DNA from: an uncultured Acidaminococcus sp.
Lineage (GTDB): Bacteria > Bacillota > Negativicutes > Acidaminococcales > Acidaminococcaceae
NCBI GenBank assembly: GCA_900770265.1
Contig: CAAGJR010000113.1
Location: 1 to 14,356, forward strand
DNA length: 14,356 nt
Direction of reading: 5' to 3'
Shown here: positions 8,288-13,813 of the stretch, one piece after another
How the letters are laid out: the number at the start of each line of letters is the position of its first letter
Numbering within the stretch: the stretch's first letter is position 1
Made by a program: the position numbers and the translations under genes
Notes under the pieces: model-generated
What the model was told of the DNA's origin: nothing
The model's database searches: none
Seen by the model: only the letters and a program-made list of their open reading frames with translations

Positions 8288-8642
8288 AACTCCAGGAAGT
8301 TTTGCTGCATACAAAAAAGAGAAAGTGTCCCAACAGCAATGGACACCCATTTTTTCGAGAAAATTTTACGTCCTATAATATATATTATGTTAAATAATGT
8401 GGATAAAATCATGGGGGACCTTGTCCACCCAAAACAGGATGGGTCTGAAAACGTGCACAGTTTCCGGCGAAAATTTTTCGAATTGGTTCTTTTTTGTCAT
8501 GAGGTTCCGTGTTATAACAAGACTCGTACACAGAAAGACCTGAAGATACCTGCGGAAAGCAGATGGATTGTTCTTTTTCCATTGCTGTCAAGCTGACATC
8601 TGACATCTTTCAATCTGATATCTCTTTAAAGGGGTTTTCGCT
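8288..8642. other. AT-rich divergent intergenic region between lexA and the kinase cassette
   Basis: This 355-base gap is distinctly AT-richer than the flanking genes, with an AT tract at 8350-8410 that includes TATAAT (8374-8379). It contains a small hairpin GTGTCC/GGACAC (8325-8330 with 8341-8346) shortly before a T6 run, a perfect DnaA-box 9-mer (8398-8406), a dyad CGAAAA-T-TTTTCG (8468-8480) and TATAAC (8513-8518). The last could be the -10 of the downstream cassette, with only a poor T-rich -35 at 17 bases. Short open frames across it lack ribosome binding sites and family resemblance. No riboswitch consensus could be recognised. Confidence 0.6.
8398..8429. promoter_or_regulatory. Candidate DnaA-binding site pair
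   Basis: TGTGGATAA (8398-8406) is the exact complement of the consensus DnaA box TTATCCACA. TTGTCCACC (8421-8429) faces it as a near match, so bases 8399-8406 and 8421-8428 form an 8-bp inverted repeat with one G-T pair and a 14-base interval. An AT-rich tract adjoins directly on the left. No dnaA, dnaN or other origin gene is in view, so a regulatory DnaA site is more likely than the chromosomal origin. Confidence 0.4.
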
Positions 8643-9494
8643 ATGCACCAACGTGTTGCTGCCATCAATGATCTGTCCGGCCTGGGGCGATGTTCTCTGA
8701 CCGCTGATATTGCCGTCCTGGCCGCCATGGGCCTGGAATGCTGTCCGCTTCCTACGGCGGTTTTGACCACCCAGACCGGGTACCCGGATTACCGGTGTGT
8801 TTCTTTTACCGGTCATATGGAAGACTATCGGCAGCACTGGCTGCAGCTGGGTGTATCTTTCTCGGGGATCCTGTCCGGGTACCTGGCTACGCCGGAGGCC
8901 GCGGATCAGGTGGAAGCCTTCCTGGATACGTTCCAGAAGCCGGGCACCCTGTATCTGTGCGATCCGGTGCTGGGCGATAACGGCCATGTGTACCGGGGCT
9001 TTACGGATGCTTCCATAGAGGCCATGGGGAAACTGGCCCGGCGGGCGGACATCCTGACCCCCAATCTGACGGAATTCTGCATCCTGACGGGAACGGATAT
9101 GGAACCGCTGTTCCAGCTGGGCCGGACAGACGCGCAGGCCCTGTTCCGGGCGCTGCAGGAAAAGGCACTTCTTTTTAAAGGAAAGAAGTTTATCATTACC
9201 GGTATCCCCCACTCTTCACTTTCAGGCGAACATCTGGTCACCAATCTGGTGCTGGACGGAGAAAAAGCTGTGCCGGTGACGTTCCCCCACCTGGGCGGCA
9301 CCTATTCCGGTACCGGGGACCTGTTCGCGGCCATCCTCCTGGGCAGCCAGCTGCAGGGACGCAGCCTGGAACGGGGTGCGCAATTGGCCGGCGAGCTGAT
9401 CGGCAAAGCCATCCGGTCGTCCAAGGCGGAAGGCACGCCCGGGAATGACGGCGTGAACTACGAACCTTATCTCTCTTTATTAGGAAAGGAATGA
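8643..9494 (+). CDS. Pyridoxal/pyridoxamine kinase-like protein (PdxY/PdxK family)
   Basis: A 283-residue ribokinase-fold kinase of the pyridoxal kinase type, expected to phosphorylate pyridoxal, pyridoxamine or pyridoxine (vitamin B6 salvage) with ATP in the cytoplasm. Seen: N-terminal INDLSGLGRCSLT (8-20), TTQTGYPDY (42-50), DPVLGDNGHVYRGF (107-120), TPNLTEFCILTG (139-150) and the anion-hole/catalytic-base motif GTYSGTGDLFAA (219-230) with Asp226. Length and motifs match the pyridoxamine kinase branch found in Firmicutes rather than PfkB sugar kinases or ThiD, though hydroxymethylpyrimidine kinase activity cannot be excluded by eye. The ATG follows AAAGGGG with normal spacing. It is first in a three-gene unit: the transporter gene starts 6 bases after its stop. 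The shared unit suggests the substrate may be linked to what the transporter imports. Confidence 0.85.
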   Translation: MHQRVAAINDLSGLGRCSLTADIAVLAAMGLECCPLPTAVLTTQTGYPDYRCVSFTGHMEDYRQHWLQLGVSFSGILSGYLATPEAADQVEAFLDTFQKPGTLYLCDPVLGDNGHVYRGFTDASIEAMGKLARRADILTPNLTEFCILTGTDMEPLFQLGRTDAQALFRALQEKALLFKGKKFIITGIPHSSLSGEHLVTNLVLDGEKAVPVTFPHLGGTYSGTGDLFAAILLGSQLQGRSLERGAQLAGELIGKAIRSSKAEGTPGNDGVNYEPYLSLLGKE

Positions 9495-9500
9495 TGCGAT

Positions 9501-10055
9501 ATGACAAAAAGAACCCAGCAGGAAAAGATGCGGCTGCTGGTGCTGACCGGGCTGTTTGCGGCCCTGATCTGCCTGTTCACGGCCTATATCTGCCACATCC
9601 CCATGGGCGCCAACGGCGGGTACCTGCATTTCGGGGATACGCTGATCTATGTGGCGGCGGCCCTGCTGCCCCAGCCCTATGCCCTTCTGGCGGCGGCCAT
9701 CGGCGGCGGACTGGCGGACCTTCTGACGGCTCCCATGTGGGCTCCGGCCACCATTATCATCAAGGCGCTGATCACCCTGCCCTTTACCTGGAAGGCCCAG
9801 AAACTGCTGTGCACCCGGAACCGGGTTGCCCCGTTCATTTCCTGGATCATTTCCACCATCGGGTATTACCTGGCGGAAGGATTGATCTTCGGCCAGTATG
9901 CGGCCCTGATCACATCCGTCATGGGCAGTGCCCTGCAGTCCGGCGGCAGCCTGCTGTTCTTCTATCTGGTGGCTGGCGTGCTGGATAAACAGGATATCAA
10001 AAACAAGATTTTTGTGGGTGGCAGGAACCATCTGTCCACCACGGAGAAGGGATGA
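9501..10055 (+). CDS. ECF transporter S component (substrate-binding membrane subunit), substrate unknown
   Basis: An integral membrane protein of 184 residues with about five to six hydrophobic segments (for example residues 12-30, 45-75, 82-100, 108-130, 140-162). The segment GGYLHFGDTLIYVAAALL followed by a glycine-rich AAIGGGLADLL is typical of S components of energy-coupling factor vitamin transporters. It resembles, from memory, the TIGR04002 group, which pairs with a specific radical SAM family (TIGR04100); the next gene is such an enzyme. No energizing ATPases (EcfA/A') or EcfT lie here, so it would use a shared module encoded elsewhere (group II arrangement). Candidate cargoes are a queuosine precursor (QrtT-like) or vitamin B6, the latter suggested by the kinase upstream. 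Its stop overlaps the next start as ATGA. The ATG is served by GGAAAGGA at the end of the kinase gene. Confidence 0.8.
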   Translation: MTKRTQQEKMRLLVLTGLFAALICLFTAYICHIPMGANGGYLHFGDTLIYVAAALLPQPYALLAAAIGGGLADLLTAPMWAPATIIIKALITLPFTWKAQKLLCTRNRVAPFISWIISTIGYYLAEGLIFGQYAALITSVMGSALQSGGSLLFFYLVAGVLDKQDIKNKIFVGGRNHLSTTEKG

Positions 10056-10660
10056 TTGCAATGGCAAAGATCTTATATACGTACAAAGATGGCGTGTACG
10101 CCAATCTGACGAATCTGTGCAACTGCCGGTGCACGTTCTGCGTGCGGTTCCAGCATGAAGGCATCGGGGACGCCCCTACCCTGTGGCACAAGGTGAACCC
10201 CACCTGGGAACAGGTGAAGGCGGCTGTGGATGCCTTTGATTTTACCGGCTACAAGGAACTGGTGTTCTGCGGATACGGGGAACCCACCTGTGCCCTGGAT
10301 CTGATGCTGCAGACGGCCCGGTATGTGAAAAAAATCCACCCGGAGCTGAAGCTGCGGGTGAATACCAATGGCCTGGGCAACCTGGAAAACAAGCGGGATA
10401 TCGTACCGGAGCTGGCCCAGGTGCTGGACGCGGTTTCCATCAGCCTGAATGCGCCGGATGAAGCGGATTACAACAAGGTGACCCGCCCCACTCTGCCGGG
10501 CGCCTACAAGGCCATGCTGGATTTTGCCCGGGAATGCAAGAAAGCCATCCCGGATACCCGGATGACGGTGGTGGATGTGCTGTCGCCGGACCAGATCGAA
10601 GCCAGCCGGAAGGTGGCCGAAAGCTGCGGTATCAAGCTGCGGGTGCGGCATTTCAGCTGA
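10052..10660 (+). CDS. Short radical SAM enzyme paired with the ECF S component (TIGR04100-like; possible queuine lyase)
   Basis: A 202-residue radical SAM protein, much shorter than typical members (~300 or more). Seen: the iron-sulfur motif CNCRCTFC, in which Cys23, Cys27 and Cys30 form CxxxCxxC and Cys25 is an extra cysteine; ELVFCGYGEPTCALD with the GEPT SAM-amino-group motif; LRVNTNGLGN; and VSISLNAPDEADYN. The pairing with an S component points to modification or breakdown of the imported compound. Best-known analogue by context: QueL of Clostridioides difficile, a radical SAM queuine lyase encoded with transporter QrtT and hydrolase QueK. Identity with QueL is inferred from context and size, not proven. 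Two starts are possible: ATG 10052 (overlapping the upstream stop as ATGA) and ATG 10061, which has AAGGG at 9 bases and gives MAKILYTYKDG. Translational coupling is likely either way. Confidence 0.82.
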   Translation: MIAMAKILYTYKDGVYANLTNLCNCRCTFCVRFQHEGIGDAPTLWHKVNPTWEQVKAAVDAFDFTGYKELVFCGYGEPTCALDLMLQTARYVKKIHPELKLRVNTNGLGNLENKRDIVPELAQVLDAVSISLNAPDEADYNKVTRPTLPGAYKAMLDFARECKKAIPDTRMTVVDVLSPDQIEASRKVAESCGIKLRVRHFS

Positions 10661-10665
10661 TAAAG

Positions 10666-10689
10666 GGGGTGTGAAAAATTTCACACCCC
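10666..10689. repeat. Perfect hairpin just after the radical SAM gene
   Basis: GGGGTGTGAA (10666-10675) pairs with TTCACACCCC (10680-10689) across a four-base loop, five bases after the stop codon. No T-run follows on the plus strand, so it is more likely a 3'-end-protecting or protein-binding element than a terminator. Its inner TGTGAAA/TTTCACA core recurs in the larger hairpin at 10747-10783. Confidence 0.75.
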
Positions 10690-10718
10690 GTCACTAGTCA
10701 CTGGTCACTAGTCACTAG
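10690..10718. repeat. Four tandem 7-base repeats (GTCACTA)
   Basis: Units GTCACTA, GTCACTG, GTCACTA, GTCACTA run without gaps from 10690 to 10717, with a partial fifth base. Only one unit differs, by one base. The array lies between two hairpins in a convergent gap. Short tandem arrays like this can vary in copy number between strains. Confidence 0.85.
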
Positions 10719-10746
10719 CCGAAGGAAGCCAGCTTGCGCTGGCAAA

Positions 10747-10783
10747 AAAGAGGAGTTGTGAAAGGCTTTCACAGCTCCTCTTT
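10747..10783 (-). terminator. Intrinsic terminator of the symporter gene, probably bidirectional
   Basis: An 18-base arm AAAGAGGAGTTGTGAAAG (10747-10764) pairs with CTTTCACAGCTCCTCTTT (10766-10783) with a single G-T pair. On the minus strand the stem runs into TTTTTT (10744-10749 complement), giving a strong terminator 8 bases after the symporter stop. On the plus strand it is followed by TTTGCTATATTTATTT and could also end the radical SAM transcript less efficiently. A small hairpin GCCAGC-TTGC-GCTGGC lies next to it (10728-10743). Confidence 0.85.
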
Positions 10784-10790
10784 GCTATAT

Positions 10791-12017
10791 TTATTTCTTA
10801 TTCCTTTTATCCAGGATGTGCGACACGATGATGGCGCAGGAGGCATCACCGGTGATATTCAGGGTGGTCCGGCCCATATCGAAGATCCGGTCCACGCCGG
10901 CTACCAGGGCGATGCCATCCACCGGCAGGTTCACGGAAGCCAGCACCATGGCCAGCATGATCATTCCGGCACCGGGCACACCGGCCGTCCCTACGGAAGC
11001 CAGGGTGGCCGTCAGCACGATGGTCAGCATCTGGGGCACGGTCAAGTCAATGCCATAGCAGGAGGCAATGAACACGGCGCAGACACCCTGATAAATGGCG
11101 GTACCATCCATGTTGACGGTGGCGCCCAAAGGCAGGGTGAAGCTGACCACTTCTTTGGAGGCACCCAACTTCGTGGCACATTCCATGTTAATGGGCAGGG
11201 TTCCAACGGAAGAAGCGCTGGAAAAGGCGAAGATCATGGCAGGCATCATGCCCTTGAAAAATTTCAGCGGGCTCATGCCCCCGATGGCCCGGACGGCCAT
11301 GGAATAAACGATGATGGCATGCAGCGCATAGGCAACGTAGGCACACAGGATGACCTTGGCCAGGGAACCGATGACGGCAGGGCCGTTCTGGGCCACTACC
11401 GGGCACAGCAGGCAGAATACCCCGATGGGAGACAGGGACAGGATCATTTCCATGACCTTCATGAATACGTCATTCCAGGTATTGATGAATTCCGTGGCCT
11501 TCTCTCCCTTCTTGCCCAGGGCAATGACGGCAAGGCCGATCAGGATGGCCATGACGATGACCTGCAGCATATTGCTGCTGTTCAGCGGGGCGATGAAGTT
11601 GGAGGGGAACAGGTCTACAATCATCTTCATGAAGCCGGGATTGGAATTTTTGACTTTATAGGCCAGGTTGGCGGTGGACAGCGCCGGGAAAGAACCCTTG
11701 AACAGGTTGGCGATGACCAGGCCGATGGTGACGGCGATGGCGGTGGTAAAGAAGTAATAGACCAGGGTGATGCCGCCGATGGAGCCTACTTTGCGGATAT
11801 CACTGAGGGAAACTACACCGGCCATGATGGAGAACAGGACGATGGGCCCTACTACGAATTTCACAAGATTCAGAAAAATCGTGCCAAACGGTTTGATGTA
11901 ATTGTTGGCAAAGGCGACATTTCCCTGCAGCGCCAGGCCGGCAATGACCCCCAGGACCAAGGCAATGAAGATCTGCATAGCCAGCGGCATCTTTTTCTTC
12001 GGTTGAACAGCATCCAT
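10791..12017 (-). CDS. Dicarboxylate/amino acid:cation symporter (DAACS family, glutamate/aspartate type)
   Basis: Sodium- or proton-coupled transporter of 408 residues in the cytoplasmic membrane with the elevator-type fold. Hallmarks: serine-rich hairpin FSSASSVGTLP (265-275), the NMDGT cation-binding motif (302-306) in LPLGATVNMDGTAIYQG, hairpin 2 SVGTAGVPGAG (341-351), and the last helix VDRIFDMGRTTLNITGD (375-391). That helix keeps every ligand of the archaeal aspartate transporter GltPh: Asp376, Asp380, Arg383, Thr384, Asn387 and Asp391. The arginine favours an acidic substrate such as glutamate, aspartate or a C4-dicarboxylate over neutral amino acids. The start is ATG 12017, chosen because AAAGGGG lies 9 bases upstream; a TTG at 12056 would add 13 unlikely residues (MRFLSVFRKGLFA). 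It is transcribed alone from the promoter at 12083-12091 and ends at the terminator 10747-10783. Confidence 0.93.
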   Translation of the reverse strand: MDAVQPKKKMPLAMQIFIALVLGVIAGLALQGNVAFANNYIKPFGTIFLNLVKFVVGPIVLFSIMAGVVSLSDIRKVGSIGGITLVYYFFTTAIAVTIGLVIANLFKGSFPALSTANLAYKVKNSNPGFMKMIVDLFPSNFIAPLNSSNMLQVIVMAILIGLAVIALGKKGEKATEFINTWNDVFMKVMEMILSLSPIGVFCLLCPVVAQNGPAVIGSLAKVILCAYVAYALHAIIVYSMAVRAIGGMSPLKFFKGMMPAMIFAFSSASSVGTLPINMECATKLGASKEVVSFTLPLGATVNMDGTAIYQGVCAVFIASCYGIDLTVPQMLTIVLTATLASVGTAGVPGAGMIMLAMVLASVNLPVDGIALVAGVDRIFDMGRTTLNITGDASCAIIVSHILDKRNKK

Positions 12018-12082
12018 AGCAAACAACCCCTTTCTAAAAACAGATAGAAAACGCAAAAACTGTAACCATCAGCGGTACAGCC

Positions 12083-12091
12083 ATTATAGCA
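12083..12091 (-). promoter_or_regulatory. Extended -10 promoter of the symporter gene
   Basis: On the minus strand TGCTATAAT (12083-12091) combines a consensus -10 hexamer with the TGn extension. No good -35 hexamer is found at 16-18 bases. The expected start of transcription near 12076 gives a leader of about 60 bases to the ATG at 12017. Confidence 0.7.
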
Positions 12092-12100
12092 TATTTACAG

Positions 12101-12117
12101 ATATTCGTACAGAATAT
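12101..12117. promoter_or_regulatory. Dyad covering the -35 region of the symporter promoter
   Basis: ATATTC (12101-12106), GTACA, GAATAT (12112-12117) is a perfect 6-bp inverted repeat centred on the position where the -35 hexamer would lie. A regulator bound here could either block polymerase or replace the missing -35 contact. No regulator family is identified. Confidence 0.45.
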
Positions 12118-12147
12118 TTTTTCAGAATCGTAAAAATAATAAAATAA

Positions 12148-12205
12148 AGAACCCACCACCATTGCTTACGCAACGGTCCCCCGCCCTTGTAAAGGGCGGA
12201 TATCC
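12148..12205 (-). repeat. Double-hairpin dispersed repeat, copy 2 (minus orientation)
   Basis: Same element as at 2331-2396, inverted. Tail AGAACCCACC (12148-12157), hairpin 2 ACCATTGC (12158-12165), loop TTAC, GCAACGGT (12170-12177) with one G-T pair, then hairpin 1 CCGCCCTT (12181-12188), loop GTA, AAGGGCGG (12192-12199). The hairpin 2 arms differ from copies 1 and 3 but still pair. Confidence 0.85.
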
Positions 12206-12306
12206 TTGTTGTCAGATGTTTGTCGTTTCTTGGCAAAGTTTTTATTGCAACGATACCTATGTATTGGAGCAAAATAAGAGAGAAACGCAGCACTCTGACT
12301 TACGAT

Positions 12307-12362
12307 TATCCGCCCTTTTTAAGGGCGGGGGACCAGCCATTCGGCTGGTGGTGGGTTCTGAT
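12307..12362 (+). repeat. Double-hairpin dispersed repeat, copy 3 (plus orientation)
   Basis: Hairpin 1 CCGCCCTT (12310-12317), loop TTT, AAGGGCGG (12321-12328); hairpin 2 ACCAGCC (12332-12338), loop ATTC, GGCTGGT (12343-12349); tail GGTGGGTTCT (12350-12359). It ends 4-7 bases from the pepT stop codon, so on the minus strand it is the first structure in the pepT 3' untranslated region. Confidence 0.85.
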
Positions 12363-12366
12363 TCAG

Positions 12367-13602
12367 TTATTCTTCTTCCGCAATGGCAATGACGGTCTCG
12401 CAGGCTTTTTCCAGGGATTGCAGGGGCAGGTATTCAAACCGTCCGTGGAAATTGGCGCCGCCGGTGAACAGGTTCGGGCAGGGCAGTCCCTTATAGGACA
12501 GTACGGCGCCGTCGGTGCCGCCCCGGATGGGACTGATCACTGGGGTCACTTCCACCTTTTCCATGGCCTTTTTGGCCCGTTCCACCACGTCCAGATGGCC
12601 GTCTTCGATGACGCTGAGCATGTTGTAATACACGTCGTGACTGGCAAGTTCCACGCTGCCGGCCCCGTATTTGGCATTGAAGAAGTCGGCCATCTTCTGC
12701 AGCAGGGCCTTCCGGGCCTCGAATTTCTGCTTGTCATGGTCCCGGATCAGCATGTCCATACGACAGGTCTCCACTGTGCCGTTGATGCCGTACACGTGGA
12801 AGAACCCTTCCCGGCCTTCTGTGTATTCCGGCTTTTCCCCGGCGGGCAGCAGCTGCTGCCATTCTCCCGCCAGGGTCAGGGCATTCTTCATCTTGCTCTT
12901 GGCAGAGCCGGTATGGACGCTGCGGCCGTGGAACGTGACCACGGCGTTGGCGGCATTGAAGTTTTCGTATTCCAGGCCGCCCAGTTCGCCGCCGTCCACC
13001 GTATAGGCAAAATCAGCGCCAAATTTCTTTACGTCGAAATATTGGGTCCCCCGCCCTACTTCTTCGTCCGGAGTGAAGCCTACGCGCAGGGTGCCATGCT
13101 TCACGTCCGGATGGGCCAGAAGATATTCCATAGCCGTCACGATGGCCGTGACCCCGGCTTTGTCATCAGCGCCCAGCAGGGTGGTACCGTCGGTGAACAG
13201 GATGTCCTGGCCCTTGTACCGCAGCACTTCCGGAAAATCCTGCGTGGAGAACACGATATGCTGTTCTTTGTTCAGCACGATGTCCTTCCCGTCATAGTTC
13301 TTTACCAGTACCGGCTTCACCGGGCCACCGGGGGCGTCCGGGGCCGTATCCATGTGGGAGATGAATCCGATAACCGGGCCTTCTTTACCGTTATTGGCGG
13401 GCAGGGTGGCCATCACGTAGCCGTGTTCATCCAGGGACACGTCGCTGAGGCCCAGGGCTTTCAGTTCTTCGTACAGATGTTTCGCCAGCACCAGCTGGTT
13501 GGGCGTGCTGGGCGAAGCCTGGGGATTGGCCTCGCTGGACTGGGTGTTGAAAGAAATATAGTCTTCAAAACGCTGGAGCAGTTTTTCCTGTAAAGTTTCC
13601 AT
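12367..13602 (-). CDS. pepT: Peptidase T (tripeptide aminopeptidase, M20B metallopeptidase)
   Basis: Cytoplasmic zinc aminopeptidase that removes the N-terminal residue of tripeptides. At 411 residues it has the family length. Metal ligands and catalytic residues are visible: His83 and Asp85 in ISHMDTAPDAPGG, bridging Asp146 in LLGADDKAG, catalytic Glu180 and Glu181 in TPDEEVGRGT, Asp203 in YTVDGGELGG, and His386 in GGANFHGRFE. The M20 dimerisation domain (about residues 215-325) contains FHGRSVHTGSAK. The start is ATG 13602, preceded by GGAAAGGA; an extension of the open frame upstream to 13674 would run back through the promoter and is rejected. It has its own promoter (13646-13674). The neighbouring symporter and this peptidase would both serve amino acid and peptide use, but they have separate promoters. 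Confidence 0.95.
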   Translation of the reverse strand: METLQEKLLQRFEDYISFNTQSSEANPQASPSTPNQLVLAKHLYEELKALGLSDVSLDEHGYVMATLPANNGKEGPVIGFISHMDTAPDAPGGPVKPVLVKNYDGKDIVLNKEQHIVFSTQDFPEVLRYKGQDILFTDGTTLLGADDKAGVTAIVTAMEYLLAHPDVKHGTLRVGFTPDEEVGRGTQYFDVKKFGADFAYTVDGGELGGLEYENFNAANAVVTFHGRSVHTGSAKSKMKNALTLAGEWQQLLPAGEKPEYTEGREGFFHVYGINGTVETCRMDMLIRDHDKQKFEARKALLQKMADFFNAKYGAGSVELASHDVYYNMLSVIEDGHLDVVERAKKAMEKVEVTPVISPIRGGTDGAVLSYKGLPCPNLFTGGANFHGRFEYLPLQSLEKACETVIAIAEEE

Positions 13603-13645
13603 GGGGTACCATTCCTTTCCGAGGTAGATTTGTATATCTATTGAT

Positions 13646-13674
13646 AGTATAAGTGGGAAAGAATCAAATGTCAA
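13646..13674 (-). promoter_or_regulatory. Sigma-A type promoter of pepT
   Basis: On the minus strand TTGACA (13669-13674), 17-base spacer, TATACT (13646-13651). It has the same hexamers and spacing as the lexA promoter. Transcription should start near 13639, leaving a leader of about 37 bases before the ATG at 13602. Confidence 0.85.
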
Positions 13675-13740
13675 AAGGACCTGTTTTGCCGAAGGCAGGC
13701 ATCGCTGGAAAGACGTTCAGTTCTTTTCTCATTTTCTTTT

Positions 13741-13780
13741 GGAATCCTTTATATCTCTCTTCCGATGTGTTTAGGATTCC
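13741..13780. promoter_or_regulatory. Perfect 8-bp inverted repeat upstream of the PAP2 gene
   Basis: GGAATCCT (13741-13748) and AGGATTCC (13773-13780) are separated by 24 bases, 34 bases before the PAP2 start. A third half-like AATCCT follows at about 13797. A possible -10 TATGAT (13784-13789) adjoins, but no convincing -35 is seen. The spacing suggests a two-site operator rather than an RNA hairpin. Confidence 0.4.
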
Positions 13781-13813
13781 GCTCTATGATATAGGTAATC
13801 CTGAAGAAAAGAG

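Larger units (their letters stand above)
12018..12366. other. Intergenic region between pepT and the symporter: promoter, dyad and two inverted repeat copies
   Basis: This 349-base gap holds the symporter promoter (12083-12091), an ATATTC/GAATAT dyad (12101-12117), and copies 2 and 3 of the double-hairpin repeat in opposite orientations (12148-12205 and 12307-12362). The 101 bases between the copies (12206-12306) show no open frame with a ribosome binding site and no clear promoter. There is no hairpin-plus-T-run terminator for pepT other than repeat copy 3. Confidence 0.7.

Noticed and set aside
8350..8430. Chromosomal or plasmid replication origin
   Set aside because: Only one perfect and one imperfect DnaA box were found and no dnaA, dnaN, rep or par gene is in the window; origins normally carry a cluster of boxes.
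8495..8560. GAGGTTCC at 8501-8508 as the start of a preQ1 riboswitch for the transporter cassette
   Set aside because: The class I consensus needs a C-rich 3' strand and an A-rich tail before the ribosome binding site; neither follows, and it lies over 130 bases from the first gene.
8270..8596. A 108-codon open frame in the lexA–kinase gap on the plus strand
   Set aside because: No ribosome binding site, it overlaps the lexA promoter and operator, it has AT-rich non-coding composition, and its translation resembles nothing.
10690..10718. CRISPR array
   Set aside because: The repeat unit is 7 bases with no spacers; it is a simple tandem repeat.
12018..12056. An upstream TTG start adding 13 residues to the symporter
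   Set aside because: The ATG at 12017 has a well-placed AAAGGGG, and the extra residues would be encoded by the ribosome binding site region itself.
12084..12293. A 69-codon minus-strand open frame running through repeat copy 2
   Set aside because: Much of its translation (KGGGP... WWWV) is simply the repeat read as protein, and it overlaps the symporter promoter.
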